Assembly (NCBI RefSeq): GCF_018224615.1
Contig: NZ_JAGTUK010000002.1
Coordinates: 744,001-808,000 of the forward strand
Length of the DNA stretch: 64,000 bases
Source: Microbacterium paraoxydans
GTDB taxonomy: Bacteria > Actinomycetota > Actinomycetes > Actinomycetales > Microbacteriaceae
Direction: 5' to 3'
Both the position numbers and the translations under genes were made by a program. This document shows positions 24,295 to 32,097 of the stretch, piece by piece. Below the pieces are notes generated by a model, which was not told the DNA's origin, searched no databases, and saw only the letters and a program-made list of their open reading frames with translations. Numbering within the stretch: the first letter of the stretch is position 1; the number at the start of each line of letters is the position of its first letter.

Positions 24295-25293
24295 TCACCG
24301 TTCGGGCGAGGCCTTCCAGCTCACCGCGTCGCGGGGAGAGTCCACCAGCACCGCGTCGATGCCGAGGTGGCCGAGCTCCCGGTACCGGTCCGCGTCGGTC
24401 ACCCCGATCACCATCAGGTTCGCGCGGTCCTTCGGGTCCAGACACGCGACCGCCTCCCGGTCCCACGGCGTGACCTCCACCTCGGTCGTCGCCGTGCCCG
24501 AGGTGAACGTCTCGCTCACCGCGACCGTGCGCCGGTCCTCGAACGCCATCCACGTCCCGTCGGCCGGGGGTGCGTCGCAGCGGTGAGCGAGCGCGATCTC
24601 CAGCAGCCGCTCGCGCGTGAGATCGCGGTCTTCCGCGACCTGCACGCCGCCGGCGGCGCGGGCCGCCCCGGTCGCGGTCGCATCGGTCGAGTACACGACC
24701 GTGTTCGCGGTCCGGTGGGTGTCGCGCAGCACCGCGACCACAGCCTGCACGAGCGGTTCGGGGTCGGCCTGCTTGAGGTCGAGGAACAGCAGCCGGTCCC
24801 TCGGCACCTCGGCCAGGGCCTGACGCAGCGTGGGCAGCAGGGCAGGATCGGAGCGGAACGGGGTGTCGGTCGTGCCGCGGGGGTGAAAGTTCCAACCGGC
24901 GTTCAGGCGGGTCAGCTCGGCCGCGGTGTGCTCGGCGACGGTGCCGGTGCCGTCGGTGTTCGCGGCCAGGTCGACCGGACGGTACAGCACCGGGACGCCG
25001 TCCTCGGAGAGCTGCACGGTGAGCCACAGCCCATCGGCGCCGTCCGCGAGCGACCCGCGGATGCCCTCCAGGGTGTTCTCCGGGTAGTCGGCGGTTCCGG
25101 CCCGGTGGGCGATGATCAGCGGCTCGTGCCGGTGCCGGGCGGCCGCGGTGCGGGCGTCCGCAGCGTTCGGCTGTGCCGCGGGACTGCTCGCGGCGAGGGC
25201 CTGCTCGCCGGCGGCCGCGGCGAGCGGGAGGAGGCAGCCGAGCGCGAGCGCGGCGGCGGCACGGATCCAGGGGGTCGACGGACGGACGGACAT
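24295..25293 (-). CDS. Secreted glycerophosphodiester phosphodiesterase-like protein with altered metal site
   Basis: This 332-residue protein has a Sec signal peptide (about 1-34) and a GDPD TIM-barrel: IIAHRAGTADYPENTLEGIRGSLADGADG, then DGVPVLYRP, LLFLDLKQ and a C-terminal GIDAVLVDSPRDA. His63 and Glu72 of the catalytic start are present. The usual Glu-x-Asp of the next strand is Trp90-x-Thr92, and the usual His of the VxHD step is Arg105 (YRP). So several canonical metal ligands are replaced. It may belong to a divergent GDPD subgroup, or bind rather than cleave. AAGGAG lies before the ATG. It is convergent with exoprotein 3. Confidence 0.82.
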   Translation of the reverse strand: MSVRPSTPWIRAAAALALGCLLPLAAAAGEQALAASSPAAQPNAADARTAAARHRHEPLIIAHRAGTADYPENTLEGIRGSLADGADGLWLTVQLSEDGVPVLYRPVDLAANTDGTGTVAEHTAAELTRLNAGWNFHPRGTTDTPFRSDPALLPTLRQALAEVPRDRLLFLDLKQADPEPLVQAVVAVLRDTHRTANTVVYSTDATATGAARAAGGVQVAEDRDLTRERLLEIALAHRCDAPPADGTWMAFEDRRTVAVSETFTSGTATTEVEVTPWDREAVACLDPKDRANLMVIGVTDADRYRELGHLGIDAVLVDSPRDAVSWKASPER

Positions 25294-25458
25294 GGTGATG
25301 CTCCTTCACAGGGTCCCCGCCGCTTCCAGTGGACTCCCCGCCGCGCGGGGAGGCTACCAGCGCCTGCACCGCCGGGCCGGTATACCCTCCACGGCCGTGC
25401 ACTCGTCGCCGCCGTCACACCCGCGAGATCGGGGGAGGTGCCGCCGTATTCTGGGCTC

Positions 25459-26835
25459 ATGGCCTACGCAGAATCGATCGTCGACCTGGTCGGCGACACG
25501 CCCCTCGTGAAGCTCCAGCGCGTCACGGAGGGCATCGCCTGCACCGTGCTGGTCAAGCTGGAGTACCTCAACCCCGGCGGCTCGGCGAAAGACCGCATCG
25601 CCACCCGGATCATCGACGCAGCCGAAGCAGCCGGCGACCTGGCCCCCGGTGGCACGATCGTCGAGCCCACCAGCGGCAACACCGGGGTGGGGCTCGCCCT
25701 GGTCGCCCAGCAGCGCGGATACCGGTGCGTGTTCGTCGTGCCGGACAAGGTGGGCGAGGACAAGATCGACGTGCTGCGCGCGTACGGGGCGGAGGTCGTG
25801 GTCACGCCCACCTCGGTCGCGGCGGACAGCCCGGAGTCGTACTACAGCGTGAGCGACCGGCTGGCGCGGGAGATCCCCGGGGCGTTCAAGCCCAACCAGT
25901 ACGAGAACCCCAACGGGCCGCGCAGTCATTACGAGACCACGGGACCGGAGATCTGGCGCGACACCGAGGGCACGGTCACGCATTTCGTCGCCGGGGTCGG
26001 CACGGGCGGGACCATCACGGGCACGGGACGGTATCTGCGCGAGGTGTCGGAGGAGCGCGTGCGCATCATCGGCGTCGACCCGGAGGGCAGTGTCTACAGC
26101 GGCGGAACCGGACGGCCGTATCTCGTCGAGGGCGTGGGGGAGGACATCTGGCCCGGCGCCTACGATCCCTCGGTGCCGCACGAGATCGTGGCCGTGAGCG
26201 ATGCGGAGGCCTTCGCGATGACGCGGCGTCTGGCGCGCGAGGAGGGCATCCTCGTCGGCGGGTCGAGCGGCATGGCGGTCGTGGGGGCGCTGCGCGTGGC
26301 CCGCGAACTGCCTGCGGGGGCCGTGATGGTGGTGCTGCTGCCCGACGGCGGGCGCGGTTACCTGGGCAAGATCTTCAACGACGGGTGGATGCGCTCGTAC
26401 GGCTTCAGCGACGTGGAGGACGGGGAGACCGTGGCCGACGTGCTGGCCGCCCGGTCCCCGCGCGCCGACGCCGGGCTGCCCGACCTCGTGCACGCGCACC
26501 CCACCGACACCGTGCTGGAGGCGATCCGCATGATGACGGAGTACGACGTGTCGCAGCTGGTGGTGCTGAGCGCGGAACCGCCCGTCATGATGGGTGAGGT
26601 CGTGGGAACGGTCGACGAGAAGGGGTTGCTCGACCTGCTGTTCCGTGGCGACGCCGAGCCGAGCGACGCGGTGGGCTCGCACGTCGGCGAGCGCCTGCCG
26701 CTGATCGGCATCCACGCTCCGGTCGCGCAGGCGAGGGCCGCTCTGGCCGAGGCCGATGCGCTGCTGGTCACGGAGGACGGCAAGCCGCACACGGTGCTGA
26801 CGCGCCAGGATCTGCTCGCCTACCTGGCGCGCTGA
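25459..26835 (+). CDS. cbs: Cystathionine beta-synthase
   Basis: This 458-residue PLP enzyme condenses serine and homocysteine to cystathionine. The N-terminal fold-type II domain (about 1-320) carries GGSAKDR with the PLP Lys44, EPTSGNTGVGLALVA, and the GVGTGGTITGTG phosphate loop. A C-terminal pair of CBS domains (about 335-458) follows. There is no haem-binding N-terminus. TATTCT (25447-25452) ends six bases before the ATG with no Shine-Dalgarno, so the mRNA is probably leaderless. The next gene makes or splits cystathionine, so the two form a transsulfuration pair. Confidence 0.93.
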   Translation: MAYAESIVDLVGDTPLVKLQRVTEGIACTVLVKLEYLNPGGSAKDRIATRIIDAAEAAGDLAPGGTIVEPTSGNTGVGLALVAQQRGYRCVFVVPDKVGEDKIDVLRAYGAEVVVTPTSVAADSPESYYSVSDRLAREIPGAFKPNQYENPNGPRSHYETTGPEIWRDTEGTVTHFVAGVGTGGTITGTGRYLREVSEERVRIIGVDPEGSVYSGGTGRPYLVEGVGEDIWPGAYDPSVPHEIVAVSDAEAFAMTRRLAREEGILVGGSSGMAVVGALRVARELPAGAVMVVLLPDGGRGYLGKIFNDGWMRSYGFSDVEDGETVADVLAARSPRADAGLPDLVHAHPTDTVLEAIRMMTEYDVSQLVVLSAEPPVMMGEVVGTVDEKGLLDLLFRGDAEPSDAVGSHVGERLPLIGIHAPVAQARAALAEADALLVTEDGKPHTVLTRQDLLAYLAR

Positions 26836-26889
26836 CGCGGGGCGTAACAGGGGCGGTCGCGCCGCCGGGCCCGGTCGTAGGCTGAGGGC

Positions 26890-28044
26890 ATGTCCGAGCA
26901 CGCCTTCGCCACCCGAGCCATCCACGCGGGCCAAGCGCCCGACCCCACCACGGGGGCGATCATCCCGCCGATCTACCAGTCGTCCACGCACGTGCAGGAC
27001 GGCATCGGCGGCTTCCGCGAGGGGTACGAGTACAACCGTGCGGGCAACCCGACGCGGTCGTCGCTGGAGACGCAGCTCGCGGCGCTCGAGGGCGGCGCGA
27101 GTGCGCTGTCGTTCGCCTCGGGACTCGCCGCCGAGGATGCGCTGTTGCGCGGCATCCTGAAGCCGGGCGACCACGTGCTGCTCGGCAACGACGTGTACGG
27201 CGGCACCTACCGTCTGCTCACCCGCGTGCTCGCGCCCTGGGGCATCGACACGACCACGGTCGAGCTGTCCGACGTGGATGCGCTGCGCGCGGCCCTGCGT
27301 CCGGAGACGAAGATCGTGTGGCTCGAGACGCCGAGCAACCCGCTGCTGAAGGTGGTCGACATCGCCCTGATCGTCGAGGTCGCGCACGCGGCGGGCACGA
27401 TCGTGGTGGTGGACAACACGTTCGCGTCGCCCGCGCTGCAGCAACCGCTCTCCCTCGGTGCCGACCTGGTCGTGCACTCGACCACGAAGTACCTCGGCGG
27501 CCATTCGGATGTGCTGGGCGGGGCCGTGGTGTTCGGCGATGACCGGTTCGTCGAGCCGGTCAAGTTCCAGCAGTTCGCGGTGGGCGCGGTGTCGGCGCCG
27601 CTGGATGCGTGGCTCACGACGCGCGGCATCAAGACGCTGGCGGTGCGCATGCGCCAGCACTCCGAGAACGCGCAGGCCATCGCGGAGTGGGCGGCCGCGC
27701 GGCCGGAGTTCGCCGAGGTGTACTACCCGGGTCTGTCGTCGCACGCGGGTCACGCGGTGGCGTCGCGGCAGATGAGCGGCTTCGGCGGCATGCTGTCGCT
27801 CGGGCTCGCGGCCGGGGCCGAGGCGGCGCGCGCGTTCGCCGAGAGCACGAGCGTGTTCCAGCTGGCGGAGTCGCTGGGCGGCGTGGAGTCGCTGATCGGC
27901 TATCCGCCGGAGATGACGCACGCGTCGGTGCGCGGCACGGAGCTGGCGGTGCCGGAGAACGTGGTGCGCCTGTCGGTCGGTATCGAGGATGCGGCCGACC
28001 TGATCGCCGATCTGGAGGAGGGGCTCGCGCGCATCGCCCGCTGA
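26890..28044 (+). CDS. metB: Cystathionine gamma-synthase / gamma-lyase (Cys/Met metabolism PLP enzyme)
   Basis: This 384-residue PLP enzyme has the family pattern: YEYNRAGNPTRSSLETQLAALEGG, SFASGLAAEDALLRGILKPGDHVLLGNDVYGGTYRL, VVVDNTFASP, and the PLP lysine in HSTTKYLGGHSDVLGG (about Lys200). The same fold serves as synthase (MetB) or lyase (MccB). Next to a beta-synthase, the lyase role giving cysteine from homocysteine is equally likely; sequence by eye does not decide. TAGGCT (26878-26883) ends six bases before the ATG, so it has its own leaderless promoter. Confidence 0.88.
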   Translation: MSEHAFATRAIHAGQAPDPTTGAIIPPIYQSSTHVQDGIGGFREGYEYNRAGNPTRSSLETQLAALEGGASALSFASGLAAEDALLRGILKPGDHVLLGNDVYGGTYRLLTRVLAPWGIDTTTVELSDVDALRAALRPETKIVWLETPSNPLLKVVDIALIVEVAHAAGTIVVVDNTFASPALQQPLSLGADLVVHSTTKYLGGHSDVLGGAVVFGDDRFVEPVKFQQFAVGAVSAPLDAWLTTRGIKTLAVRMRQHSENAQAIAEWAAARPEFAEVYYPGLSSHAGHAVASRQMSGFGGMLSLGLAAGAEAARAFAESTSVFQLAESLGGVESLIGYPPEMTHASVRGTELAVPENVVRLSVGIEDAADLIADLEEGLARIAR

Positions 28045-28101
28045 TGCGCGCGGCGCCGCCGTGGCGCCGGGGCTTCGATACGATGGAGGGTCTTCTCTCG
28101 A

Positions 28102-28115
28102 TCGAATCGATTCGA
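28102..28115. promoter_or_regulatory. 14-bp palindrome upstream of the MFS gene
   Basis: TCGAATCGATTCGA is a perfect palindrome 33 bp before the GTG. It is AT-richer than its surroundings and could be the operator for a regulator of the exporter. No regulator gene is adjacent. Confidence 0.45.
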
Positions 28116-28147
28116 ACGAGTTCTCCCTCGAATCCTGGAAGGACCTC

Positions 28148-29512
28148 GTGTCCGACGCCCCACGCACCGACAGCACGCCCACGATCCCCGCGCCGGAGCG
28201 CACCGCGACCGGCAGCATCCGCACCTCCTCACCGACCGGAGCGATCCGCACGCTCGGGTCGAACCCGGCCACCGCGCCGATCATGCTGCACCCGGGCGAC
28301 GCCATCCCCCTGGGCCGCCGCACCCTCACGATCATCCTGCTCGGGGCGCTCACGGCTCTCGGCCCGTTCACGATCGATCTCTACCTGCCCGCGTTCCCGG
28401 TGCTCGAGGAGGACTTCCAGACCACGGCCGCCGCGATCCAGCTCACGCTGACCGGCACCATGATCGGGTTCGCGCTCGGTCAGCTCATCGTCGGGCCGCT
28501 CAGTGACAAGGTCGGCCGTCGCCTGCCGCTCATCCTCGTCACGGCGTTGCACGTGATCGCGAGTCTCGGAGCCGCGTTTGCGCCCGACCTGCTGCTGCTC
28601 GGCGCCGCGCGCGTGCTGATGGGCGTGGGAGCTGCCGCGGGTGGTGTCGTGGCGATGGCCGTCGTGCGCGACCTGTTCGGCGGACGGCGTCTCGTGGTGA
28701 TGCTGTCGCGGCTCGCCCTCGTGTCCGGCGTGGCCCCCGTGGTCGCACCGCTGATCGGCTCGTGGCTGCTCACGCTCATGCCGTGGCGGGGGATCTTCGG
28801 GGTGCTCGCGGCGTACGGCGTGGTGATGCTCGTGTCGACCGTGCTGTTCATCCGGGAGACGCTGCCGGTCGCGCGGCGCAAGGACCCGGGCGGGGCGACC
28901 ATGCGCGAACGGTACCGCTCGGTGCTGACCGACCGCGTGTTCCTCGGTGTGCTCGTGATCGGTGGCATGACCTTCTCCGGTCTGTTCTCCTACCTGTCCG
29001 CGTCGCCGTTCCTGTTCCAGGTGACGCACGGGCTCGACCCGCAGCAGTACGGTCTGCTGTTCGCGGTGAACTCGCTCGGCGTGGTGGCCGGTGTGCAGAC
29101 CGCCTCGCGGCTCGCCGCCCGGTTCGGCCCGCAGTGGGTGATGGCCTATTCCACCGCGGTGCTGCTGCTCGCCGCGTCCGCCATCGTGATCACCGACCAG
29201 CTCGGCCTGGGGCTGTGGGGCACGGTGATCCCGCTGTTCGTGTTCATGACCGCCTGCGGCTTCACGTTCCCGAACGTGCAGGTGCTCGCGCTCGACAGGC
29301 ACGGCAAGGCCGCCGGCACGGCCGCGTCGATCATCGGCGCCACGAACTTCGGCGTCGCCGGCCTGGTGTCTCCGCTGGTCGGGTGGATCTCGCACGACGC
29401 GGGCATCACCGCGACCACCATGGCCTCGGTCATGGTCGGCTGCGCCGCGGTGGGGATCCTCGCCCTGTGGTTCGTGGTGCGTCCGCGCACGGTCGGCATG
29501 CTCACTCCCTGA
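28148..29512 (+). CDS. MFS multidrug exporter, Bcr/CflA family
   Basis: This 454-residue protein has about 12 hydrophobic segments after a roughly 50-residue polar N-terminus rich in Ser/Thr/Pro. The family motif is visible: TALGPFTIDLYLPAFPVLEEDFQTTAAAIQLTLTGTMIGFALGQLIVGPLSDKVGRRLPL. Such proton antiporters expel chloramphenicol-, bicyclomycin- or sulfonamide-like drugs; the substrate is unknown here. GTG 28148 was chosen because GGAAGGA precedes it; an upstream in-frame ATG at 28061 lacks a ribosome site and would add 29 odd residues. Confidence 0.9.
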   Translation: MSDAPRTDSTPTIPAPERTATGSIRTSSPTGAIRTLGSNPATAPIMLHPGDAIPLGRRTLTIILLGALTALGPFTIDLYLPAFPVLEEDFQTTAAAIQLTLTGTMIGFALGQLIVGPLSDKVGRRLPLILVTALHVIASLGAAFAPDLLLLGAARVLMGVGAAAGGVVAMAVVRDLFGGRRLVVMLSRLALVSGVAPVVAPLIGSWLLTLMPWRGIFGVLAAYGVVMLVSTVLFIRETLPVARRKDPGGATMRERYRSVLTDRVFLGVLVIGGMTFSGLFSYLSASPFLFQVTHGLDPQQYGLLFAVNSLGVVAGVQTASRLAARFGPQWVMAYSTAVLLLAASAIVITDQLGLGLWGTVIPLFVFMTACGFTFPNVQVLALDRHGKAAGTAASIIGATNFGVAGLVSPLVGWISHDAGITATTMASVMVGCAAVGILALWFVVRPRTVGMLTP

Positions 29513-29543
29513 TATCGCAGGCACCATCGGCCAGAATGGGACG

Positions 29544-30188
29544 ATGAACCGACGCATGCTGCTCTGGTGGGGCGTCTCCTGCCTGCTCCTGGCCACCGCA
29601 CTGGGCGCGTTCGTCGTGTTCACCTCGCCGCAGACGTTCGCGTTCGACCGGTGGTGGAACGAGACGATCGTGCGCATCCGCGCCGACTGGATGCTCGACT
29701 TCGCGATGGTGCTGAACTGGATCGGTGGCGGCTGGGTCGCGATCCTCGGCGTGCCGCTGCTGTCGATCCTGATCCTCCTGCTGCTGCGGCGTTGGCGCGG
29801 GGCGCTGTTCGCCGCGATCTGCTTCCTGGCGAGCGCCGGGGCGGTGCAGCTGCTGAAGAACATCTTCGGACGGGCCAGACCCGACGACATGCTCGTGGTG
29901 AGCGACTACGGCTCGTTCCCCTCCGGGCACACCGCCAACGCGGCGACGATCGCCGTGGTGGTGTGGATCCTGTTCCCGCGCGTGTGGACTGCGGTCGTGG
30001 GCGTGTTGTGGGTGCTGGCGATGGCGCTGTCGCGCACGTTCCTGTCGGTGCACTGGGCCACCGACACGGTCGGCGGCGCGCTGGTCGGTGCCGGGGTGGT
30101 GCTGATGCTGGCGGCATGGCTGCTGCCGTGGGTGCGCGCCGACGTGGAGGACAGGGCCGCCCGCGCCGATAGGCTGAGCAGGACCTGA
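29544..30188 (+). CDS. PAP2 family phosphatase
   Basis: This 214-residue membrane protein has the three acid-phosphatase motifs: KNIFGRARP (about 110-118), PSGHT, and SRTFLSVHWATD. It has about five or six hydrophobic segments. Family members dephosphorylate lipid phosphates such as undecaprenyl pyrophosphate or phosphatidic acid at the outer membrane face; the substrate here is not determinable. CAGAAT (29532-29537) ends six bases before the ATG and there is no Shine-Dalgarno, so it is likely leaderless. Confidence 0.92.
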   Translation: MNRRMLLWWGVSCLLLATALGAFVVFTSPQTFAFDRWWNETIVRIRADWMLDFAMVLNWIGGGWVAILGVPLLSILILLLLRRWRGALFAAICFLASAGAVQLLKNIFGRARPDDMLVVSDYGSFPSGHTANAATIAVVVWILFPRVWTAVVGVLWVLAMALSRTFLSVHWATDTVGGALVGAGVVLMLAAWLLPWVRADVEDRAARADRLSRT

Positions 30189-30209
30189 CCCCAGCCCGAG
30201 GAGTGCTCC

Positions 30210-30830
30210 GTGGCGCGTATCCGCCCGTATCGGCCCACCGACCGTGCCGCGATGTACGAGATCTGCCTGAAGACGGCCGATGCCGGAGGCGACGCGACCG
30301 GCATGCTGTCGGACGACGACCTGTGGGGCGCGCTGTTCGCGGTGCCCTACGTGGAGCGGCATCCGGACCTCGCGTGGGTGGTCGAGGGGGAGGACGGCCG
30401 CGCCATCGGCTACCTCGTCGCGACCGACGACACCGACGCGTTCTACGCCTGGTTCCGTGACGTGTGGTGGCCTCCGCTTCAGGAGCGCTATCCGCGCCCC
30501 GCGACCGTGGACGACCGCGAGAGCCGACTGATCGAGTACGCGTACACCCGGGAGCCCGGCGCGGAGCCGCACGCCGCGGAGTACCCGGCGCACCTGCACA
30601 TCGACCTGCTGCCCGAGACGCAGGGGCAGGGGCTGGGCCGGCGCCTGGTCGAGACCCTGTTCGCCGAGCTCCGCCGTCGCGGCGTGCCTGCGCTGCACCT
30701 CGGCATGGACCCCGCCAATGCGGGCGCCGGTGCGTTCTACGACCGGCTCGGCATGACCCGACTCGCCGAGACCCCCGGCGGTGTGACCTACGCCGTGCGC
30801 TTCGACGACACCGAGCCCGAGGCCCGCTGA
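30210..30830 (+). CDS. GNAT family N-acetyltransferase
   Basis: This 206-residue protein starts at GTG after GAGGAG. The acetyl-CoA site is LHIDLLPETQGQGLGRRLVETLFAELRRRG (about 131-161), followed by LHLGMDPANAGAGAFYDRLGM. The first part (IRPYRPTDRAAMYEICLKTADAGGDATGML) resembles the acetyltransferase-like domain found attached to some O-GlcNAc hydrolases. The substrate is unknown. It may be transcribed from a TAGGCT box at the end of the PAP2 gene or by read-through. Confidence 0.88.
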   Translation: MARIRPYRPTDRAAMYEICLKTADAGGDATGMLSDDDLWGALFAVPYVERHPDLAWVVEGEDGRAIGYLVATDDTDAFYAWFRDVWWPPLQERYPRPATVDDRESRLIEYAYTREPGAEPHAAEYPAHLHIDLLPETQGQGLGRRLVETLFAELRRRGVPALHLGMDPANAGAGAFYDRLGMTRLAETPGGVTYAVRFDDTEPEAR

Positions 30831-30841
30831 GGCGTTCCGAC

Positions 30842-30881
30842 AACGACGAAGGCCCCCGCGACGGCGGGGGCCTTCGTCGTT
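30842..30881 (+). terminator. Terminator after the GNAT gene
   Basis: A perfect 18-bp stem (30842-30859 with 30864-30881) with GACG loop, followed by TCTGCTTTCT. Confidence 0.9.
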
Positions 30882-30906
30882 CTGCTTTCTGGCGGTGACG
30901 GCGGGA
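30882..30906. repeat. 25-bp duplicate of the tRNA-Ser 3' end and flank
   Basis: This stretch is identical to 30995-31019, which covers the last 17 bases of the tRNA-Ser gene (with CCA) plus 8 flanking bases. The rest of a tRNA is absent. It may be the scar of a tRNA-targeted integration or of local duplication. Confidence 0.8.
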
Positions 30907-30959
30907 CTCCGGTGCTCGCTTCGCTCGCTCCTCCCCGAATCCCTCGGCGGACGGGAGAA

Positions 30960-30999
30960 AGCAGGAAGGGCCCCCGCTGGCGCGGAGACCCTTCCTGCT
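30960..30999 (-). terminator. Terminator of tRNA-Ser
   Basis: An 11-bp stem (30960-30970 with 30989-30999) sits 4 bp past the tRNA 3' end on its strand. Confidence 0.75.
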
Positions 31000-31002
31000 T
31001 TC

Positions 31003-31090
31003 TGGCGGTGACGGCGGGATTCGAACCCGCGGTTGCTTGCACAACACACGCTTTCCAAGCGTGCTCCTTCGGCCGCTCGGACACGTCACC
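31003..31090 (-). tRNA. tRNA-Ser (anticodon GGA)
   Basis: An 88-base class II tRNA. The acceptor arms GGTGACG and CGTCACC pair, with G discriminator and encoded CCA. The anticodon loop reads TTGGAAA, giving GGA. A long variable arm and the T-loop GGTTCGAATCC are present. It decodes UCC/UCU. Confidence 0.96.
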
Positions 31091-31173
31091 AGGGAACAAC
31101 CTGTCCATCCTATCCGATGCGGTGCGCCGCGCGTGACAGGGAGTGCGCGGCCGCTCCGACGTAGGATTCCGAG

Positions 31174-32079
31174 GTGGCAACCCCCAAGATCGTGCTCTTC
31201 TACGCCTTCACCCCGCTCGCCGATCCGGACGCCGTGCGCGTATGGCAGCGCGACGTCGGCGAGGCGCTCGGCCTGCGCGGACGGCTGCTGATCTCGACTC
31301 ACGGCATCAACGGCACCCTCGGCGGAGACCTTCCCGCGCTGAAGAAGTGGGCGCGGTCGTTCCGGTCGTACGCGCCGTTCCGAGACGCCGACCTCAAGTG
31401 GAGCGAGGGGACCGGACTGGACGAGCACGGACGCAGCCTCGACTTCCCGAAGCTGAGCGTGAAGGTGCGCGAGGAGATCGTGTCCTTCGGAGCCCCCGGC
31501 GAGCTGCGCGTGGACGAACACGGCGTCGTGGGCGGCGGTGTGCGTCTCAGCCCCGAGGCCCTGCACGAGCTCGTGGCTGAGCGCGGCGACGAGGTCGTGT
31601 TCTTCGACGGTCGCAATGCGCTCGAGGCGCAGATCGGACGCTTCCGCGGCGCTGTCGTGCCCGACACCGAGACCACGCGTGACTTCGTGAAGCTGCTCGA
31701 CTCGGGCGCCTACGACGACCTCAAGGGCAAGCCGGTCGTGACCTACTGCACGGGCGGCATTCGCTGCGAGGTGCTGTCGAGTCTGATGACCGCGCGCGGC
31801 TTCGGCGAGGTGTACCAGCTGGAGGGCGGCATCGTCCGCTACGGCGAGAAGTACGGCGACGACGGGTTGTGGGACGGGTCGCTGTACGTGTTCGACGGCC
31901 GCGGATCCGTCGACTTCAGCGACCACACTCGCGTGATCGGGCGCTGCGCGGGCTGCGGTGCCGCGACCAAGCGCACCGCGAACTGCCCCGACCCCTCGTG
32001 CCGCGCGCAGTTCGTGGTGTGCGCGGACTGTGACGCCGTGCGCTGCGACGCCCACCCCGCCACGACCGTCGTCTCCTGA
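31174..32079 (+). CDS. trhO: tRNA uridine-5-hydroxylation rhodanese-family protein
   Basis: This 301-residue protein matches TrhO (YceA): an N-terminal ferredoxin-like part ([35 protein letters not shown]), a rhodanese domain with active-site loop YCTGGIRCE (Cys about 192), and a C-terminal Cys-rich part ([36 protein letters not shown]) that probably binds zinc. TrhO catalyses oxygen-dependent formation of 5-hydroxyuridine at tRNA position 34. TAGGAT (31162-31167) ends six bases before the GTG, indicating leaderless transcription. Confidence 0.93.
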   Translation: MATPKIVLFYAFTPLADPDAVRVWQRDVGEALGLRGRLLISTHGINGTLGGDLPALKKWARSFRSYAPFRDADLKWSEGTGLDEHGRSLDFPKLSVKVREEIVSFGAPGELRVDEHGVVGGGVRLSPEALHELVAERGDEVVFFDGRNALEAQIGRFRGAVVPDTETTRDFVKLLDSGAYDDLKGKPVVTYCTGGIRCEVLSSLMTARGFGEVYQLEGGIVRYGEKYGDDGLWDGSLYVFDGRGSVDFSDHTRVIGRCAGCGAATKRTANCPDPSCRAQFVVCADCDAVRCDAHPATTVVS

Positions 32080-32097
32080 AACCCGCGCGCGCCCGCC

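Noticed and set aside
26836..26889. A possible SAM or other sulfur riboswitch before metB.
   Set aside because: The gap is only 54 bp and the promoter box lies six bases from the start, leaving no leader.
28061..28147. An upstream in-frame ATG that would lengthen the MFS exporter.
   Set aside because: No ribosome site there, and it would place the palindrome and promoter-like bases inside the gene; GTG 28148 has a good site.
30882..30920. A possible second tRNA-Ser next to the first.
   Set aside because: Only the last 17 bases of the tRNA are present; no anticodon arm or 5' half follows. Treated as a repeat.
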